Shown here: one piece after another, positions 22,719 to 30,632 of the stretch | How the letters are laid out: the number at the start of each line of letters is the position of its first letter | Position numbering within the stretch: position 1 is the first letter of the stretch | Source: Lampropedia aestuarii | Lineage (GTDB): Bacteria > Pseudomonadota > Gammaproteobacteria > Burkholderiales > Burkholderiaceae_C | Direction: 5' to 3' | Length of the DNA: 35,478 nucleotides | Assembly (NCBI RefSeq): GCF_004803635.1 | Contig: NZ_SSWX01000030.1 | Span: 3,023 to 38,500 of the forward strand | Translations under genes and position numbers: made by a program | Notes under the pieces: generated by a model | The model's input: the letters and a program-made list of their open reading frames with translations, nothing else | Database searches by the model: none | Told to the model about the DNA's origin: nothing

Positions 22719-23591
22719 TTATGTGTGTGCTGCCTCCTGCTGCAGGCGTACAGCCATCAGCTTGCGCACGACTGGAAACAGCCCTGAAGCCACATGCAAA
22801 TCGTTGAAGTCTTGCCCCTCTTCATCGGGCATACACCAGGGCAGGCCAGTGGCCTCTGCGGCCTCCTGCCCGGTCTTGCTGGCGTCGTTGTCGGCGCAGA
22901 CAAACCGGCGGCCAGTGGTAAGGCTGGCAACGTGCTCCAGGTTCACAGCGCTGAAACACACAAGCACAGCAGCCTGCGAGCCGATGGAGCGCAATGCGGC
23001 ATGGATTGATAGCCCTGTCGCGTAGCCTTCGCAGAGGAAGGTTTCTTTTGCCTGGGCAGGACCCATGCGAAACACGGCCGCTTTGGCGCGCATCCCGGTG
23101 AACATGCGCTTTTTGTATTTGCGCTCAGCCTCAATCCACTCGATTTGCTGCAGCCCCTGGAGTGCATTGGTCTGGACATGGCGCATTGGGGTGAGCAAGA
23201 CGCCCTCACGCACCAGGCCATGCGCATCAGGAAAACCTTTGCGATGCAGGTATGCGTGCTTGTCGCTCTTGGCCTGCCTAAGGGTCAAGTCGGCGCGCTG
23301 TGCGGCCCGCAGATAGGAGGCCTCTTGCTCTCGCTTTGCAGCCTGCCGTTGAGCGTGCCACTGGGCCTTCTCTTCATCAGTCCACGGCTTGGCGGTTGGG
23401 TCGTTCCACCACTCCACACGCGCGCCATCGGACCAGTTGCAGACCCAGCCGCGCTGGCCGTCAAAGTAGTAAGCGCCATTGAGGCTCTTGGGTTTGTCGG
23501 TTGTGCCGCACCGGCGAATCTTTTCGCTTGAGTACAGCTTCTCGTGGATGATCTCTAAGCCGTGGATTCGGCCAAATTGGATGAAGTCCAT
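22719..23591 (-). CDS. TOPRIM-domain phage DNA primase
   Basis: 290 residues. The TOPRIM core has Glu188 in FLCEGYATGLSIHAAL and the Asp234-x-Asp236 pair in RRFVCADND, with a further DFND near 261-264. The N-terminus has a reduced primase zinc-finger-like region (YYFDGQRGWVCNWSDG), then a charged helical linker. It should synthesise RNA primers for phage replication. Its start overlaps the helicase stop (TAATG), so the two are translationally coupled. Confidence 0.9.
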   Translation of the reverse strand: MDFIQFGRIHGLEIIHEKLYSSEKIRRCGTTDKPKSLNGAYYFDGQRGWVCNWSDGARVEWWNDPTAKPWTDEEKAQWHAQRQAAKREQEASYLRAAQRADLTLRQAKSDKHAYLHRKGFPDAHGLVREGVLLTPMRHVQTNALQGLQQIEWIEAERKYKKRMFTGMRAKAAVFRMGPAQAKETFLCEGYATGLSIHAALRSIGSQAAVLVCFSAVNLEHVASLTTGRRFVCADNDASKTGQEAAEATGLPWCMPDEEGQDFNDLHVASGLFPVVRKLMAVRLQQEAAHT

Positions 23592-25138
23592 TACGCAGAC
23601 GCCCTCTTGTTGAAGCGAATGGATTCATGAGCGATGCGCCCACTAACCGCACGCGTGATAGGCACATCACTGGCCCTACAAAAATCCCAGCTTGGCCAAT
23701 CGCCAGTCCATTCTTTGAATTTGGCTTTTACAAAGCCTTCTTTTTTGACGAGTTTTGGCTTTGTCTTTGAGTAGGCAACAAGCTGATCAAATAAGTGTTT
23801 TTTGTCATCGGCTAACTTTTGCTTGCCGATGACCACCTCTTTCATCTCTCCGCTGATGGCAGCATCCAGTGCAGGTGCTACGTACTCGTAGCCGCACGCC
23901 ATGCAGTGCTTGCCGAATGGCTTGAAGCCACACGAAGGGCATCCTTTGGGCTCCCGAAATTCCGGCTCTTTTCGAGGTGTTTTATCCAGGCGCTCGCCCT
24001 CAACTAGCGAATGCACGCCGTTGTAGAAAAAGTCCTCGTAATCGGCCAAAAAGCGAACGATGTTGCCGCTGTGATCAAGCAGGATGCAATCTGTTTTGCC
24101 GGTCTCTGGGCTGGAGCGCAGCCCACGACCCCACATCTGAATCGCCAGGGAAAGAGACTTGCGCAGCGGTCGGCAATCAACGACACAACCAACATCGCGC
24201 ACGTCAAACCCTTTGGCCAACGCCTCAACAGATATCAGCACGCGAATTGATGATTCAGCCTTCTTAAACTCTTTGAGCAAAGAGGCTTTTTCTTCATCAG
24301 GAGTCTTGCTGGTATAGGTTGCGGCCACGACACCAGACTCAATGAACTGTCTAGCCAGCTCTTTGCAATGATCAATGGTTGCTGCAAAAACGATGGTCTT
24401 TCGGTTTTCACCGTGCTTGTGCCATTCGGCAACCACATCTCCGACAATCTCCATGCCGCGTTCGCCAACATCCTCAGCGGTCCATTCGCCGCCTTTCTTG
24501 GCAATACCGTCCATATTGATAGGTTTGCAAGACAGCACGCGCAAAGGCACCAGCGTCCCATCTCTAGTCAGCTCGTCCATGGTGGCCGCCTTAACCAGGT
24601 TTGTATAAAAGCTACCGAGTCCAGCCACGAAAGGTGTCGCTGTCAGGCCGATGACAAACGCTTTGGAGCCCTCCTCCGACTTCAGGTAGTAGTCGAAGCA
24701 TTTCTCATAGATTGTGTGAGCCTCATCAATGATCACAAGGTCGGCTTCAGGCCATTTGTCGCGCCTAGTGAGCGTCTGCATACTCGCAATTTGGTATGGA
24801 ATATCTCTGTCACGCCGCCAGTGTTTCGCCTTGATGATGGCGTGATCAGAAAGCCCGTACCCATCTGCTGCTTGGCTGGTCTGCTCGACCAGCGTCTCGC
24901 GGTCACAAATGAACATGACGCGTTTTTGCTTAGGCTTGTTATTTACCAGGGCTGAATGGGCAATTTTGTGGCCGATCCAGCTCTTGCCTGCTCCGGTTGG
25001 AGCCATGATCAGCTGGCGTCGATGTCCCTGTCTAAAGCCTTCTGCAATCGCTTCGATTGTGGGCGTTTGGAATGGACGCGGTGTTCCAAAATCGGCCTTG
25101 TCATAATTAGGCATTGCGCTTGCAAACAGACTGGTCAT
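23591..25138 (-). CDS. SF2 DEAD/DEAH-type helicase
   Basis: 515 residues. Walker A APTGAGKS (residues 46-53), Walker B DEAH (138-141), motif III region LTATP, motif VI QMWGRGLRS. A C-terminal zinc ribbon follows (CPSCGFKPFGKHCMACGY), then a helical tail. Helicases of this RecG/UvrB-like/SSL2-like phage group sit beside TOPRIM primases and are the likely replicative or origin-remodelling helicase. The start ATG overlaps the ParB-like gene stop (ATGA). Confidence 0.93.
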   Translation of the reverse strand: MTSLFASAMPNYDKADFGTPRPFQTPTIEAIAEGFRQGHRRQLIMAPTGAGKSWIGHKIAHSALVNNKPKQKRVMFICDRETLVEQTSQAADGYGLSDHAIIKAKHWRRDRDIPYQIASMQTLTRRDKWPEADLVIIDEAHTIYEKCFDYYLKSEEGSKAFVIGLTATPFVAGLGSFYTNLVKAATMDELTRDGTLVPLRVLSCKPINMDGIAKKGGEWTAEDVGERGMEIVGDVVAEWHKHGENRKTIVFAATIDHCKELARQFIESGVVAATYTSKTPDEEKASLLKEFKKAESSIRVLISVEALAKGFDVRDVGCVVDCRPLRKSLSLAIQMWGRGLRSSPETGKTDCILLDHSGNIVRFLADYEDFFYNGVHSLVEGERLDKTPRKEPEFREPKGCPSCGFKPFGKHCMACGYEYVAPALDAAISGEMKEVVIGKQKLADDKKHLFDQLVAYSKTKPKLVKKEGFVKAKFKEWTGDWPSWDFCRASDVPITRAVSGRIAHESIRFNKRASA

Positions 25139-26049
25139 GCCATTGCTCCCATGTTGTTTTCAGAGATCCATGTCTTGAGTTTTTCCAGCTCTTTAGCAAG
25201 CCTGTCAGCCTTACGCTGGGCTTTTTCTGCGTGGTCGATGGCAGCCGACTTCTCATTCAGCAGGCTATTGAGCCGCAGCTGCAGTGCAGCAAGCTGGGCT
25301 GTTAGCTTCTTGTTTTCCTCAGTGACGGCGGCCAAGGGCTCATCGGAGTCGAGTAGCAACTCCATGCGGCGAAGATCAGCCTTGTGCTCTGCCTCCAGAA
25401 GCGCCAACTCTTCGGCGTCAGGTGCGTACTCATCTACATCCTCTTGAACAGCGTCTGATGCGGATGTTTGCTCAATTGGTTCTGGTGCAGAAGGTGCTAC
25501 TAGCGCGGGTGACGCAGCAGCATTCACTTGCGCTTCTGGCTTCTTGCCGATGTTGGCCGTGTTCTGGGTGTAGGTGGTGCCGTTGCGGGTGACAGTGCGA
25601 TCGATAGGTCTATCTTCGTTTTTATCGAAGATGGAGTCACGAATAGAGCGGACTAAAAACTCAGAAACGCCACAAGCCTTCGCCACCTGAACATTGCTCC
25701 ACGTCGCCCACTCCGCATCTGCCAGCAGTGTTTCAACCGCCTTGCGCTTGTCAGCGTTAGTGCGACGCAAACCGTGGTTCGCATTAGCTCCAAGACTATG
25801 CAAGATGGCTTCGCGCTTTGTGCCTGGAATGACATGTTCCAGAATCTGGGCTAAGCCAGCATGACGGGCTGCGTGGTAACGATGGAAGCCATCAGCCAGC
25901 CAATAGTCTGAGCCATCAAAGAAGACTGTGATAGCAGGGAATGCAACACCTTCGCGCATAGCTTCGGCGTACTCAGCCACCGTATCTTCATTCAGCTGCA
26001 CGCGCGACTGAGTAGTCCCGTCAAAACGAATTTTGTCTAACTCAAGCAT
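25135..26049 (-). CDS. ParB/Srx-like N-terminal domain protein
   Basis: 304 residues. Residues 1-~75 form a ParB-type domain (LDKIRFDGTTQSRVQLNEDTVAEYAEAMREG, then WLADGFHRYHAARHAG with the conserved G-x-H-R). A HTH-like middle follows (VAKACGVSEFLVRSIRD), then a Pro/Ala linker and a C-terminal coiled coil (~230-300). It heads the replication block, so it may bind an origin or act as a replication initiator rather than in plasmid-style partition. That role is inferred. It overlaps the small gene upstream by 8 nt. Confidence 0.85.
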   Translation of the reverse strand: MLELDKIRFDGTTQSRVQLNEDTVAEYAEAMREGVAFPAITVFFDGSDYWLADGFHRYHAARHAGLAQILEHVIPGTKREAILHSLGANANHGLRRTNADKRKAVETLLADAEWATWSNVQVAKACGVSEFLVRSIRDSIFDKNEDRPIDRTVTRNGTTYTQNTANIGKKPEAQVNAAASPALVAPSAPEPIEQTSASDAVQEDVDEYAPDAEELALLEAEHKADLRRMELLLDSDEPLAAVTEENKKLTAQLAALQLRLNSLLNEKSAAIDHAEKAQRKADRLAKELEKLKTWISENNMGAMA

Positions 26050-26146
26050 GTTTCATCTCTTCTTGTTCGTAGGCATCAACCCAAAGCGCCAGCGGCAAAG
26101 ACCGCAGCACAAACAGGTGGCGAATAAATCGTGTCAATCGGGTCAT
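26042..26146 (-). CDS. 34-residue basic/hydrophobic peptide
   Basis: ATG at 26146 overlaps the stop of the CII-like gene (ATGA) and its TGA lies inside the start of the ParB-like gene, so it fits a tightly coupled operon. Sequence: MTRLTRFIRHLFVLRSLPLA, then LWVDAYEQEEMKHA. It is an amphipathic, hydrophobic N-terminal half with an acidic end. No function is known. It is too short for most gene-length cut-offs. Confidence 0.6.
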   Translation of the reverse strand: MTRLTRFIRHLFVLRSLPLALWVDAYEQEEMKHA

Positions 26147-26652
26147 GCTGTTGCGCGCTCCCCATTGGCATAAGCCTCGCCCTCGGCGCGGTGGCGATTG
26201 CTGTGGGCGTGCTCATTGGCCAGAGCCTGATAGGCGGTTTGAATCGCGCTCATCAGGTCGGTCATTTCCTTCAGAATCTCTTTGCGGTCGTTGTCCGAGA
26301 CCTTCCCGTCAGCGCGCGCCTTAGTCACCGCTGTGAGGTATTCAGCCGCCTCATGAATCACTGCAGTAGAAGCAGTGGCATGGCAAGACGCATCACCGGC
26401 ACCAGCAGGAATTACAAAGGCATGGCCTGCGCGGAAAGAGAACACTGTGGCCAGGCCAAACGCCTCTTTCACACCCTGCTCATGGCACATTGCGGCGAGT
26501 TCTTCAGCATCGGCCAGCCCCATCTTGTGAGACTGCGAGCCAGCCAGCTCCTTACGCAAAACATCGTCAGATTTACCGGTGCGCGCGGCCAACGCAGGCC
26601 TGCCACCAGGGTATGCAGCCACCATGCGGCGCAATGAATCAAGTGCGTTCAT
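26143..26652 (-). CDS. CII-like phage regulatory protein (CP76 family)
   Basis: 169 residues. The N-terminal ~60 residues (MNALDSLRRMVAAYPGGRPALAARTGKSDDVLRKELAGS, then HKMGLADAEELAAMCHEQG) match the phage CII/CP76 regulator pattern, with a helix-turn-helix-like core. The C-terminal part is helical (SDNDRKEILKEMTDLMSAIQTAYQAL). It lies in the early operon two genes after Cro, where CII is found. It probably activates repressor establishment. Start and stop overlap both neighbours by 4 nt. Confidence 0.8.
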   Translation of the reverse strand: MNALDSLRRMVAAYPGGRPALAARTGKSDDVLRKELAGSQSHKMGLADAEELAAMCHEQGVKEAFGLATVFSFRAGHAFVIPAGAGDASCHATASTAVIHEAAEYLTAVTKARADGKVSDNDRKEILKEMTDLMSAIQTAYQALANEHAHSNRHRAEGEAYANGERATA

Positions 26653-26888
26653 GCCGATGTACTCCCAGCGATTTTTTGGACATTGAGCTCCACCGGCGCG
26701 CTTGCGACACTACGTGCATCGAAACAAATCACACCAGGAGCAGACGATGAAGAAGCAGGAACCAACACGCCGCGAGGAACTGACACAGGAGCAGCTGGAA
26801 CGCTTGCACACGAGAGCACAGAAATGGCTGTGGCGCATGCAATCAGGAGCACTGCGTAACCTTTGGCTTGGCCGGAAGATTTAGGCAT
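26649..26888 (-). CDS. Small exported or membrane-anchored protein
   Basis: 79 residues from ATG at 26888, preceded by AGGAG; the longer frame to 26942 overlaps the Cro gene unnecessarily. Residues 8-28 (GYAVLLIACATAISVLSCAS) are a hydrophobic signal or anchor, with a Cys that could be a weak lipobox. A Pro/Ser/Ala-rich tail follows. Start and stop overlap the flanking genes by a few bases, supporting real translation. No family is recognised. Confidence 0.55.
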   Translation of the reverse strand: MPKSSGQAKGYAVLLIACATAISVLSCASVPAAPVSVPRGVLVPASSSSAPGVICFDARSVASAPVELNVQKIAGSTSA

Positions 26889-27141
26889 TGGTGGGCTCCT
26901 GGGTGAGCTCTGGGCGAGATTTGCGCAAATAGGCCCAGTCAACGCCTGAAGCCATATCCTCGCAAGTCACAACCCCATTGCTAAGCTTCTCAAGCTCAAT
27001 AAAAACCTGAGCTTCACGAATCTTCCTCGCGCCGCTTCGATAGTGGTAAATGGCCTGAATAGATAAACCGAGCACACTAGCAAGTGCCTCAACACCGGCA
27101 AGATCTATCGCCTTCTGGATGGCAGGAAGATTTGTAGTCAT
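26881..27141 (-). CDS. Cro-like repressor (YdaS/Cro-type HTH)
   Basis: 86 residues from ATG at 27141; an ATG at 27159 lies inside an operator and has no ribosome binding site. The N-terminal half is a short helix-turn-helix: NLPAIQKAIDLAGVEALASVLGLSIQAIYHYRSGARKI, close to the YdaS/Cro family (Ala-x2-Leu-Gly-(L/V)-S...Y). It is the first gene of the minus early operon, divergent from CI, and should repress CI transcription to favour lytic growth. Confidence 0.85.
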   Translation of the reverse strand: MTTNLPAIQKAIDLAGVEALASVLGLSIQAIYHYRSGARKIREAQVFIELEKLSNGVVTCEDMASGVDWAYLRKSRPELTQEPTNA

Positions 27142-27149
27142 GCGAGCAA

Positions 27150-27210
27150 TTCTACACATGTAGATAGATTAAGTCTACATGTGTATTTGCTGTTTTTCTA
27201 CATTTGTTTA
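27150..27210. promoter_or_regulatory. CI/Cro operator-promoter region
   Basis: Three related sites: CTACA-CA-TGTAG (27152-27163), CTACATGTGTA (27175-27185) and CTACATTTGT (27198-27207). The first is an inverted repeat. They cover the divergent promoters of the cro-like gene (minus) and ci-like gene (plus). The third is part of a 14-nt string TTTCTACATTTGTT repeated exactly at the distal promoter near 30668-30681. A weak plus-strand promoter match is TTGCTG-17-AATAGT. Confidence 0.65.
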
Positions 27211-27236
27211 ATAGTGCGGGCAACAAAGGAAGTTGT

Positions 27237-27917
27237 ATGTCGCTTGGATCTCAAATTAAGCATTACCGCGAAAAAATGGGCTGGACCTATGAGCAACTGT
27301 CCGAAAAAAGCGGTGTCGAGAAAGGCACGCTCAATGCCATGGAAAAACGAGGAAGTCAGGCCTCTAAGTTCGCTTCAGAAATCGCAAAAGCATTCGGCTT
27401 AACCGTCGAGATGCTCATAGATGAATCTGTGGATTACGATGTCCCATACCCTATCTCGCGTGTAACACCTTTACCCGAAGGTGCTATCCACGTTGGCAAT
27501 GAGCGCGCCAGGCCAATTTACGTAGTCGGTAAGGGTGCAGGTAGCCCCGCACCCGAAAGAATCTGGACTGATGGAGACAGACCCGTGGGCGCTATTGATG
27601 AATTTGTAATGGGCTATTCATCAGATCCGGAGGCATTCTTGATTGAAGTCGATGGGTCGAGCATGTACCCAAAGTACGAGCATGGAAACTTTGCCCTGAT
27701 TGAGCCCAACACCAGCATTGACCTTGAAGATGTGGTGCTGGTGCGTCAGGAAGATGGCCGAACCTTGTTGAAAAGACTGCTATCCAGACGAAACGGAAAG
27801 ATTGTTTTAGCAAGCTACAACGACCCGGCGCGTCTTGAGCTGGACGAACTGGATGTGAGTTGGATGTACTACGCAGCCAACGAGATAGCCCGCAAGAAGA
27901 TCAAGTCGCGGTTTTGA
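27237..27917 (+). CDS. CI-type phage repressor with S24/LexA-like peptidase domain
   Basis: 226 residues from ATG at 27237, with AAAGGAAG upstream; the longer frame from 27204 has no RBS. The N-terminal HTH (LGSQIKHYREKMGWTYEQLSEKSGVEKGTLNAMEKRG) is followed by a linker, then a peptidase S24 domain with Ser142 (VDGSSMYPKYEHG) and Lys179 (TLLKRLLSR). An Ala-Gly pair at ~101-102 (KGAGS) lies about 40 residues before the Ser, a suitable autocleavage site. It should maintain lysogeny and be inactivated by RecA in the SOS response. Confidence 0.93.
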   Translation: MSLGSQIKHYREKMGWTYEQLSEKSGVEKGTLNAMEKRGSQASKFASEIAKAFGLTVEMLIDESVDYDVPYPISRVTPLPEGAIHVGNERARPIYVVGKGAGSPAPERIWTDGDRPVGAIDEFVMGYSSDPEAFLIEVDGSSMYPKYEHGNFALIEPNTSIDLEDVVLVRQEDGRTLLKRLLSRRNGKIVLASYNDPARLELDELDVSWMYYAANEIARKKIKSRF

Positions 27918-27991
27918 TCTTCAAGATCAATTTCGAAAGACTCTCAGTTACAATGTATAAATTTACTAACATTTCCAGCTAAGAGGATTAC

Positions 27992-28363
27992 ATGGCGCTG
28001 ATCACATGCCCAGAATGTCAGAATGAAATTTCTGACAGAGCAACAAGTTGCCCAAAGTGCGGATGCCCAATCAATGCAAGCATTCAACTTGCGCCACCCC
28101 CTGCGCCTAGTCCACAGTTTCAACCTCAAATGCAAGCCACGCAGAGCGGCACAAGCAGAGGTATCTACATACTAATCGCACTATTTCTTGGCATTTTTGG
28201 CATCCACAACTTCTATGCTGGCAGGATCGGTCCTGGGGTCGCCCAACTATTGATTACTCTGATCTTAGGGTGGTTCATTATTGGTCTTGTCATCACTGGC
28301 ATCTGGGCAATCGTGGACATAGTCGCAGTGAAAACTGATGGCTCAGGGCGCGCAATGACCTGA
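27992..28363 (+). CDS. Zinc-ribbon/TM2-domain membrane protein
   Basis: 123 residues, AAGAGGA before ATG at 27992. N-terminal zinc ribbon with Cys6, Cys9, Cys20 and Cys23 (CPECQNEIS...CPKCGCPI), then a Pro/Gln-rich linker. A TM2 domain follows (YILIALFLGIFGIHNFYAGRIGPGVAQLLITLILGWFIIGLVITGIWAIVDI) with the GIHNFY(A/G)R motif between two membrane spans. It directly follows CI and precedes the RuvC-like/kinase pair. In prophages this slot often holds exclusion or lysogeny genes; the function here is unknown. Confidence 0.85.
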   Translation: MALITCPECQNEISDRATSCPKCGCPINASIQLAPPPAPSPQFQPQMQATQSGTSRGIYILIALFLGIFGIHNFYAGRIGPGVAQLLITLILGWFIIGLVITGIWAIVDIVAVKTDGSGRAMT

Positions 28364-28678
28364 CCTGATCAAGCGCGCAGCAGGCTCAGTGCCAAGCGAT
28401 GCGTATTGGTGGGGTGATGGGTGGAAGCCCGTTAGAAGGCGAGTCAGGGCCCGCCCTCAAAAATCCTGAAAAGTCGACTAATCCAACATTTTGCTTACAA
28501 TACACACTTTTCCTAACGCAGGGAGTGAGTATTTAGGCATTAGGTTGCGGCTTCCCCGATCTAGGGCCCTCAGCAGTTGGGTGATCTGGTCCGCAGGGTG
28601 TCTCAACGGCGTAGACACAAGCTCATTACGCTATGCGATTCAGATTTACACCGGAGCAATAAAGAGAGGAAGGATGGC
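28364..28678 (+). other. Leader region upstream of the RuvC-like/kinase pair
   Basis: 315 nt with no convincing gene. A -10-like TACAAT is at 28496-28501 without a good -35. A perfect hairpin GTGTCT/AGACAC (28598-28603 and 28613-28618) lies in the likely 5' leader. A frame ending at 28682 overlaps the next start (ATGA), but it has only a TTG-type start and poor protein character, and a 45-codon frame from ATG ~28401 lacks an RBS. Confidence 0.4.
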
Positions 28679-29137
28679 ATGAATACCATCGGAATTCGGG
28701 CTAAGCCCGCAGAGGTGACATTCGCGGTCTACGATGCTGACGCTAACGCCATAATTAATGTCGAAACAATAAAGATTCCAAAGGCGCTATCGGCGCCCGA
28801 TGCGCTCAAGTATGTTCGAAACAATATCCTAGATGTCCTGCGGGAGTATTCGATAGACAGCGCAGGGCTGCGTGTAACCGAAAGCACAGCGAAGCAGATG
28901 AATGTAGAAAGAATTGAGATTGAGGGGGTGATTCAAGAGGCCTTTGCCAGTAGCTGTCTCAAGAGCTATTACGTCGGACAGATCGCAAGCATTTCTCGCC
29001 GACTTGGATTCCCGCGGGAGCAATTCAAGCGCTACGTAAGCAATGAGATTTCATATGATGCGGTCGAGAATTGGGGGGAGCTAAAGCCTGAGGCCAGAGA
29101 GGCTATTTTCGCGGCGCTGGGGGCTCGCAATGCTTAA
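28679..29137 (+). CDS. Small RNase-H/RuvC-like fold protein paired with a kinase
   Basis: 152 residues, with GAGGAAGGA just before ATG at 28679. The pattern resembles a RuvC/RNase-H fold: a first strand (TIGIRAKPAEVTFAVYD), a second block (LRVTES, with Glu68), then an alpha-helix (VERIEIEGVIQEAF) and SYYVGQIASISRRLG. The usual first-strand Asp is not visible, so it may bind rather than cut nucleic acid. Its stop overlaps the kinase start by 8 nt, giving a two-gene operon. I do not recognise a named family; the fold assignment is tentative. Confidence 0.7.
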   Translation: MNTIGIRAKPAEVTFAVYDADANAIINVETIKIPKALSAPDALKYVRNNILDVLREYSIDSAGLRVTESTAKQMNVERIEIEGVIQEAFASSCLKSYYVGQIASISRRLGFPREQFKRYVSNEISYDAVENWGELKPEAREAIFAALGARNA

Positions 29138-30173
29138 ACCATACAACATCGCAGATGTCGCATTTCAGCTCGACCAAGAGATAGGCCAAGAAGGTCGTAA
29201 CTCACAGGTTTTTATCGCACACGACCCTCAACTAAATGCGCGTCTTGTTATAAAGAAGGTTCCCAAGGCCGGACTTGACTCTGCTACATTCTTTTCAGAA
29301 TCTGGGCATGTTTATGCAAGTAAGCATTCGAACGTGGTGCCCATCCACTATGCCTGCCAGGATCAAGATCACATTTATCTCGCGATGCCGTATTACGCCA
29401 ACGGCTCCTTGAAAAAGTTGATGGAGCATGGCTTCTTGACCGTTCGCCAGATCGTGGTCATCTCTACACAGTTTCTTAGTGGCCTGCACCACATTCACTC
29501 CAAGAAGTTAGTCCACTTTGACCTTAAGCCAGACAACATACTTATTTCCGAAAGGGGCGAGGCCCTGTTGGCCGACTTTGGCCTAGCGAAGTCGCTCGGT
29601 CTGAATGGCCTTGCAGAGCAAGACATGTTTTACGGGAAGATGGTGCCGCCCGAAGTGTTTCAACAGGCCGCTTACGATCAGCGATACGACATCTATCAGG
29701 TCGGATTGATTTTGTTTAGGATGTGCGTGGGGGACGTAGAGTTTTACTCGCAGTACAACTCACACATTGTTAATGGCAACTTTGATAGACATGCATTCAA
29801 GCACGCTGTCATTAATAGGCAGTTTCCCAATACCAGCAATGACGTCTTTCCTGAGCACATACCTGACTCATTGATAAAGGTTATTAGGACATGCCTGCAA
29901 GAGGTGGGCCTGCGCTACAAGTCTGCGATTGACATCGTGAACGATTTGGCCTCAATAGAAGGTGAGTTATTGGACTGGCGCTATTCTCAGAACGGTCCCG
30001 GTAGGCGTTGGATCAAGAAGGTCGACGACATGACTTATTCGTTGGACCTCGACGAGAATAGGACGTCTATCGCAAAAAAACTCAAAGATGGAGGGCAGGA
30101 GCGTAGAATAAAAGACTACTGTACGGACGCTTTGAACAGGCAATCTACCAAGCGTTTTCTTCGGGAGCATTGA
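29130..30173 (+). CDS. Hanks-type (eukaryotic-like) protein kinase
   Basis: 347 residues. Kinase motifs in order: Gly-rich loop IGQEGRNSQVF (18-28), catalytic Lys42 in VIKK, hydrophobic gatekeeper region, HFDLKPDN (129-136; the usual Arg of HRD is Phe), DFG at 149-151, PPE at 173-175, DIYQVG at 187-192. About 70 residues of C-terminal extension with basic, helical character follow the kinase fold. The motifs are intact, so it should be active. Prophage kinases such as the Stk protein of phage 933W cause exclusion of other phages; here the partner is a RuvC-like protein. Confidence 0.95.
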   Translation: MLKPYNIADVAFQLDQEIGQEGRNSQVFIAHDPQLNARLVIKKVPKAGLDSATFFSESGHVYASKHSNVVPIHYACQDQDHIYLAMPYYANGSLKKLMEHGFLTVRQIVVISTQFLSGLHHIHSKKLVHFDLKPDNILISERGEALLADFGLAKSLGLNGLAEQDMFYGKMVPPEVFQQAAYDQRYDIYQVGLILFRMCVGDVEFYSQYNSHIVNGNFDRHAFKHAVINRQFPNTSNDVFPEHIPDSLIKVIRTCLQEVGLRYKSAIDIVNDLASIEGELLDWRYSQNGPGRRWIKKVDDMTYSLDLDENRTSIAKKLKDGGQERRIKDYCTDALNRQSTKRFLREH

Positions 30174-30174
30174 T

Positions 30175-30345
30175 ATGAAGAAAATTCGTAATGACAGAAG
30201 CGCCTATCTATCTAGATCCGCGCTCGCCCGACCACAAGCCGACCCGCCCAAAGAAAGTAAGACCAATCCTAAAGATCGCGGGGACTTCAGGGTCGATGCA
30301 ACAGGGTACTTTGTCTGGCCGAAAAGGATCAAGGCATCCTGCTAA
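30175..30345 (+). CDS. Small basic ORF downstream of the kinase
   Basis: 56 residues from ATG at 30175, two nt after the kinase TGA and preceded by GGGAG. MKKIRNDRSAYLSRSALARPQ then KDRGDFRVDATGYFVWPKRIKASC has better protein character than the overlapping frame starting at 30191 (72 residues). Probably the third gene of the operon. No family is recognised. The alternative frame cannot be excluded. Confidence 0.45.
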   Translation: MKKIRNDRSAYLSRSALARPQADPPKESKTNPKDRGDFRVDATGYFVWPKRIKASC

Positions 30346-30373
30346 GTGGGCACCTGACGCAAGTCACAACTCT

Positions 30374-30571
30374 TCAATTAGCTTTAGCAATTCTTGCGAG
30401 TGTTCCTGATGCTTGCATTTTTGTGATCGGCTTTTTGAGATATGGACGCGTAATAGTGGCGCAGCTTGCAAAGAATGAAACGCAAAGCGTAAAGCAAATC
30501 ACGCGCCACGTAACCTTATCTACCAGTCTCGCACCCGGCGGCACGTAACCCCATTCGCCTCGTTTATCCAT
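30374..30571 (-). CDS. Small predicted membrane or lipoprotein, convergent
   Basis: 65 residues from ATG at 30571 with AGGGGGA upstream. DKRGEWGYVPPGARLVDKVTWRVICFTLCVSFFASCATITRP contains one hydrophobic segment ending in a Cys (ASC) that could be a lipobox. It lies on the minus strand after a plus-strand terminator. No known family. It may be a conversion gene. Confidence 0.5.
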   Translation of the reverse strand: MDKRGEWGYVPPGARLVDKVTWRVICFTLCVSFFASCATITRPYLKKPITKMQASGTLARIAKAN

Positions 30572-30582
30572 ATGATCCCCCT

Positions 30583-30606
30583 GCCCGCACCGCGCGGGCT
30601 TTTTTG
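30583..30606 (+). terminator. Terminator after the kinase operon
   Basis: GCCCGC (30583-30588) pairs with GCGGGC (30594-30599), followed by six T residues (30600-30605). It would end plus-strand transcription from the CI/kinase block before the second promoter at 30679. Confidence 0.8.
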
Positions 30607-30632
30607 CGCCCGGAATTGGGTGCATGGGGAGA

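Noticed and set aside
26747-26884. Plus-strand ORF MKKQEPTRREELTQEQLERL... with an AGGAG upstream
   Set aside because: It lies fully antisense to the coupled minus-strand gene 26649-26888, which has overlapping start and stop with its neighbours. Both look protein-like, but operon continuity favours the minus strand.
27150-27210. CRISPR-like repeats (CTACA repeats)
   Set aside because: Only three short, partly inverted repeats with irregular spacing between divergent repressor genes; they are operators, not a CRISPR array.
28401-28535. 45-codon ORF starting near 28401 in the leader of the kinase pair
   Set aside because: No ribosome binding site and low-complexity Gly/Pro-rich start; more likely chance.
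30191-30409. 72-residue ORF MTEAPIYLDPRSPDHK... after the kinase
   Set aside because: It overlaps the better-placed 56-residue ORF at 30175 with an RBS. Ser-rich C-terminus looks like a shifted frame. Not fully excluded.
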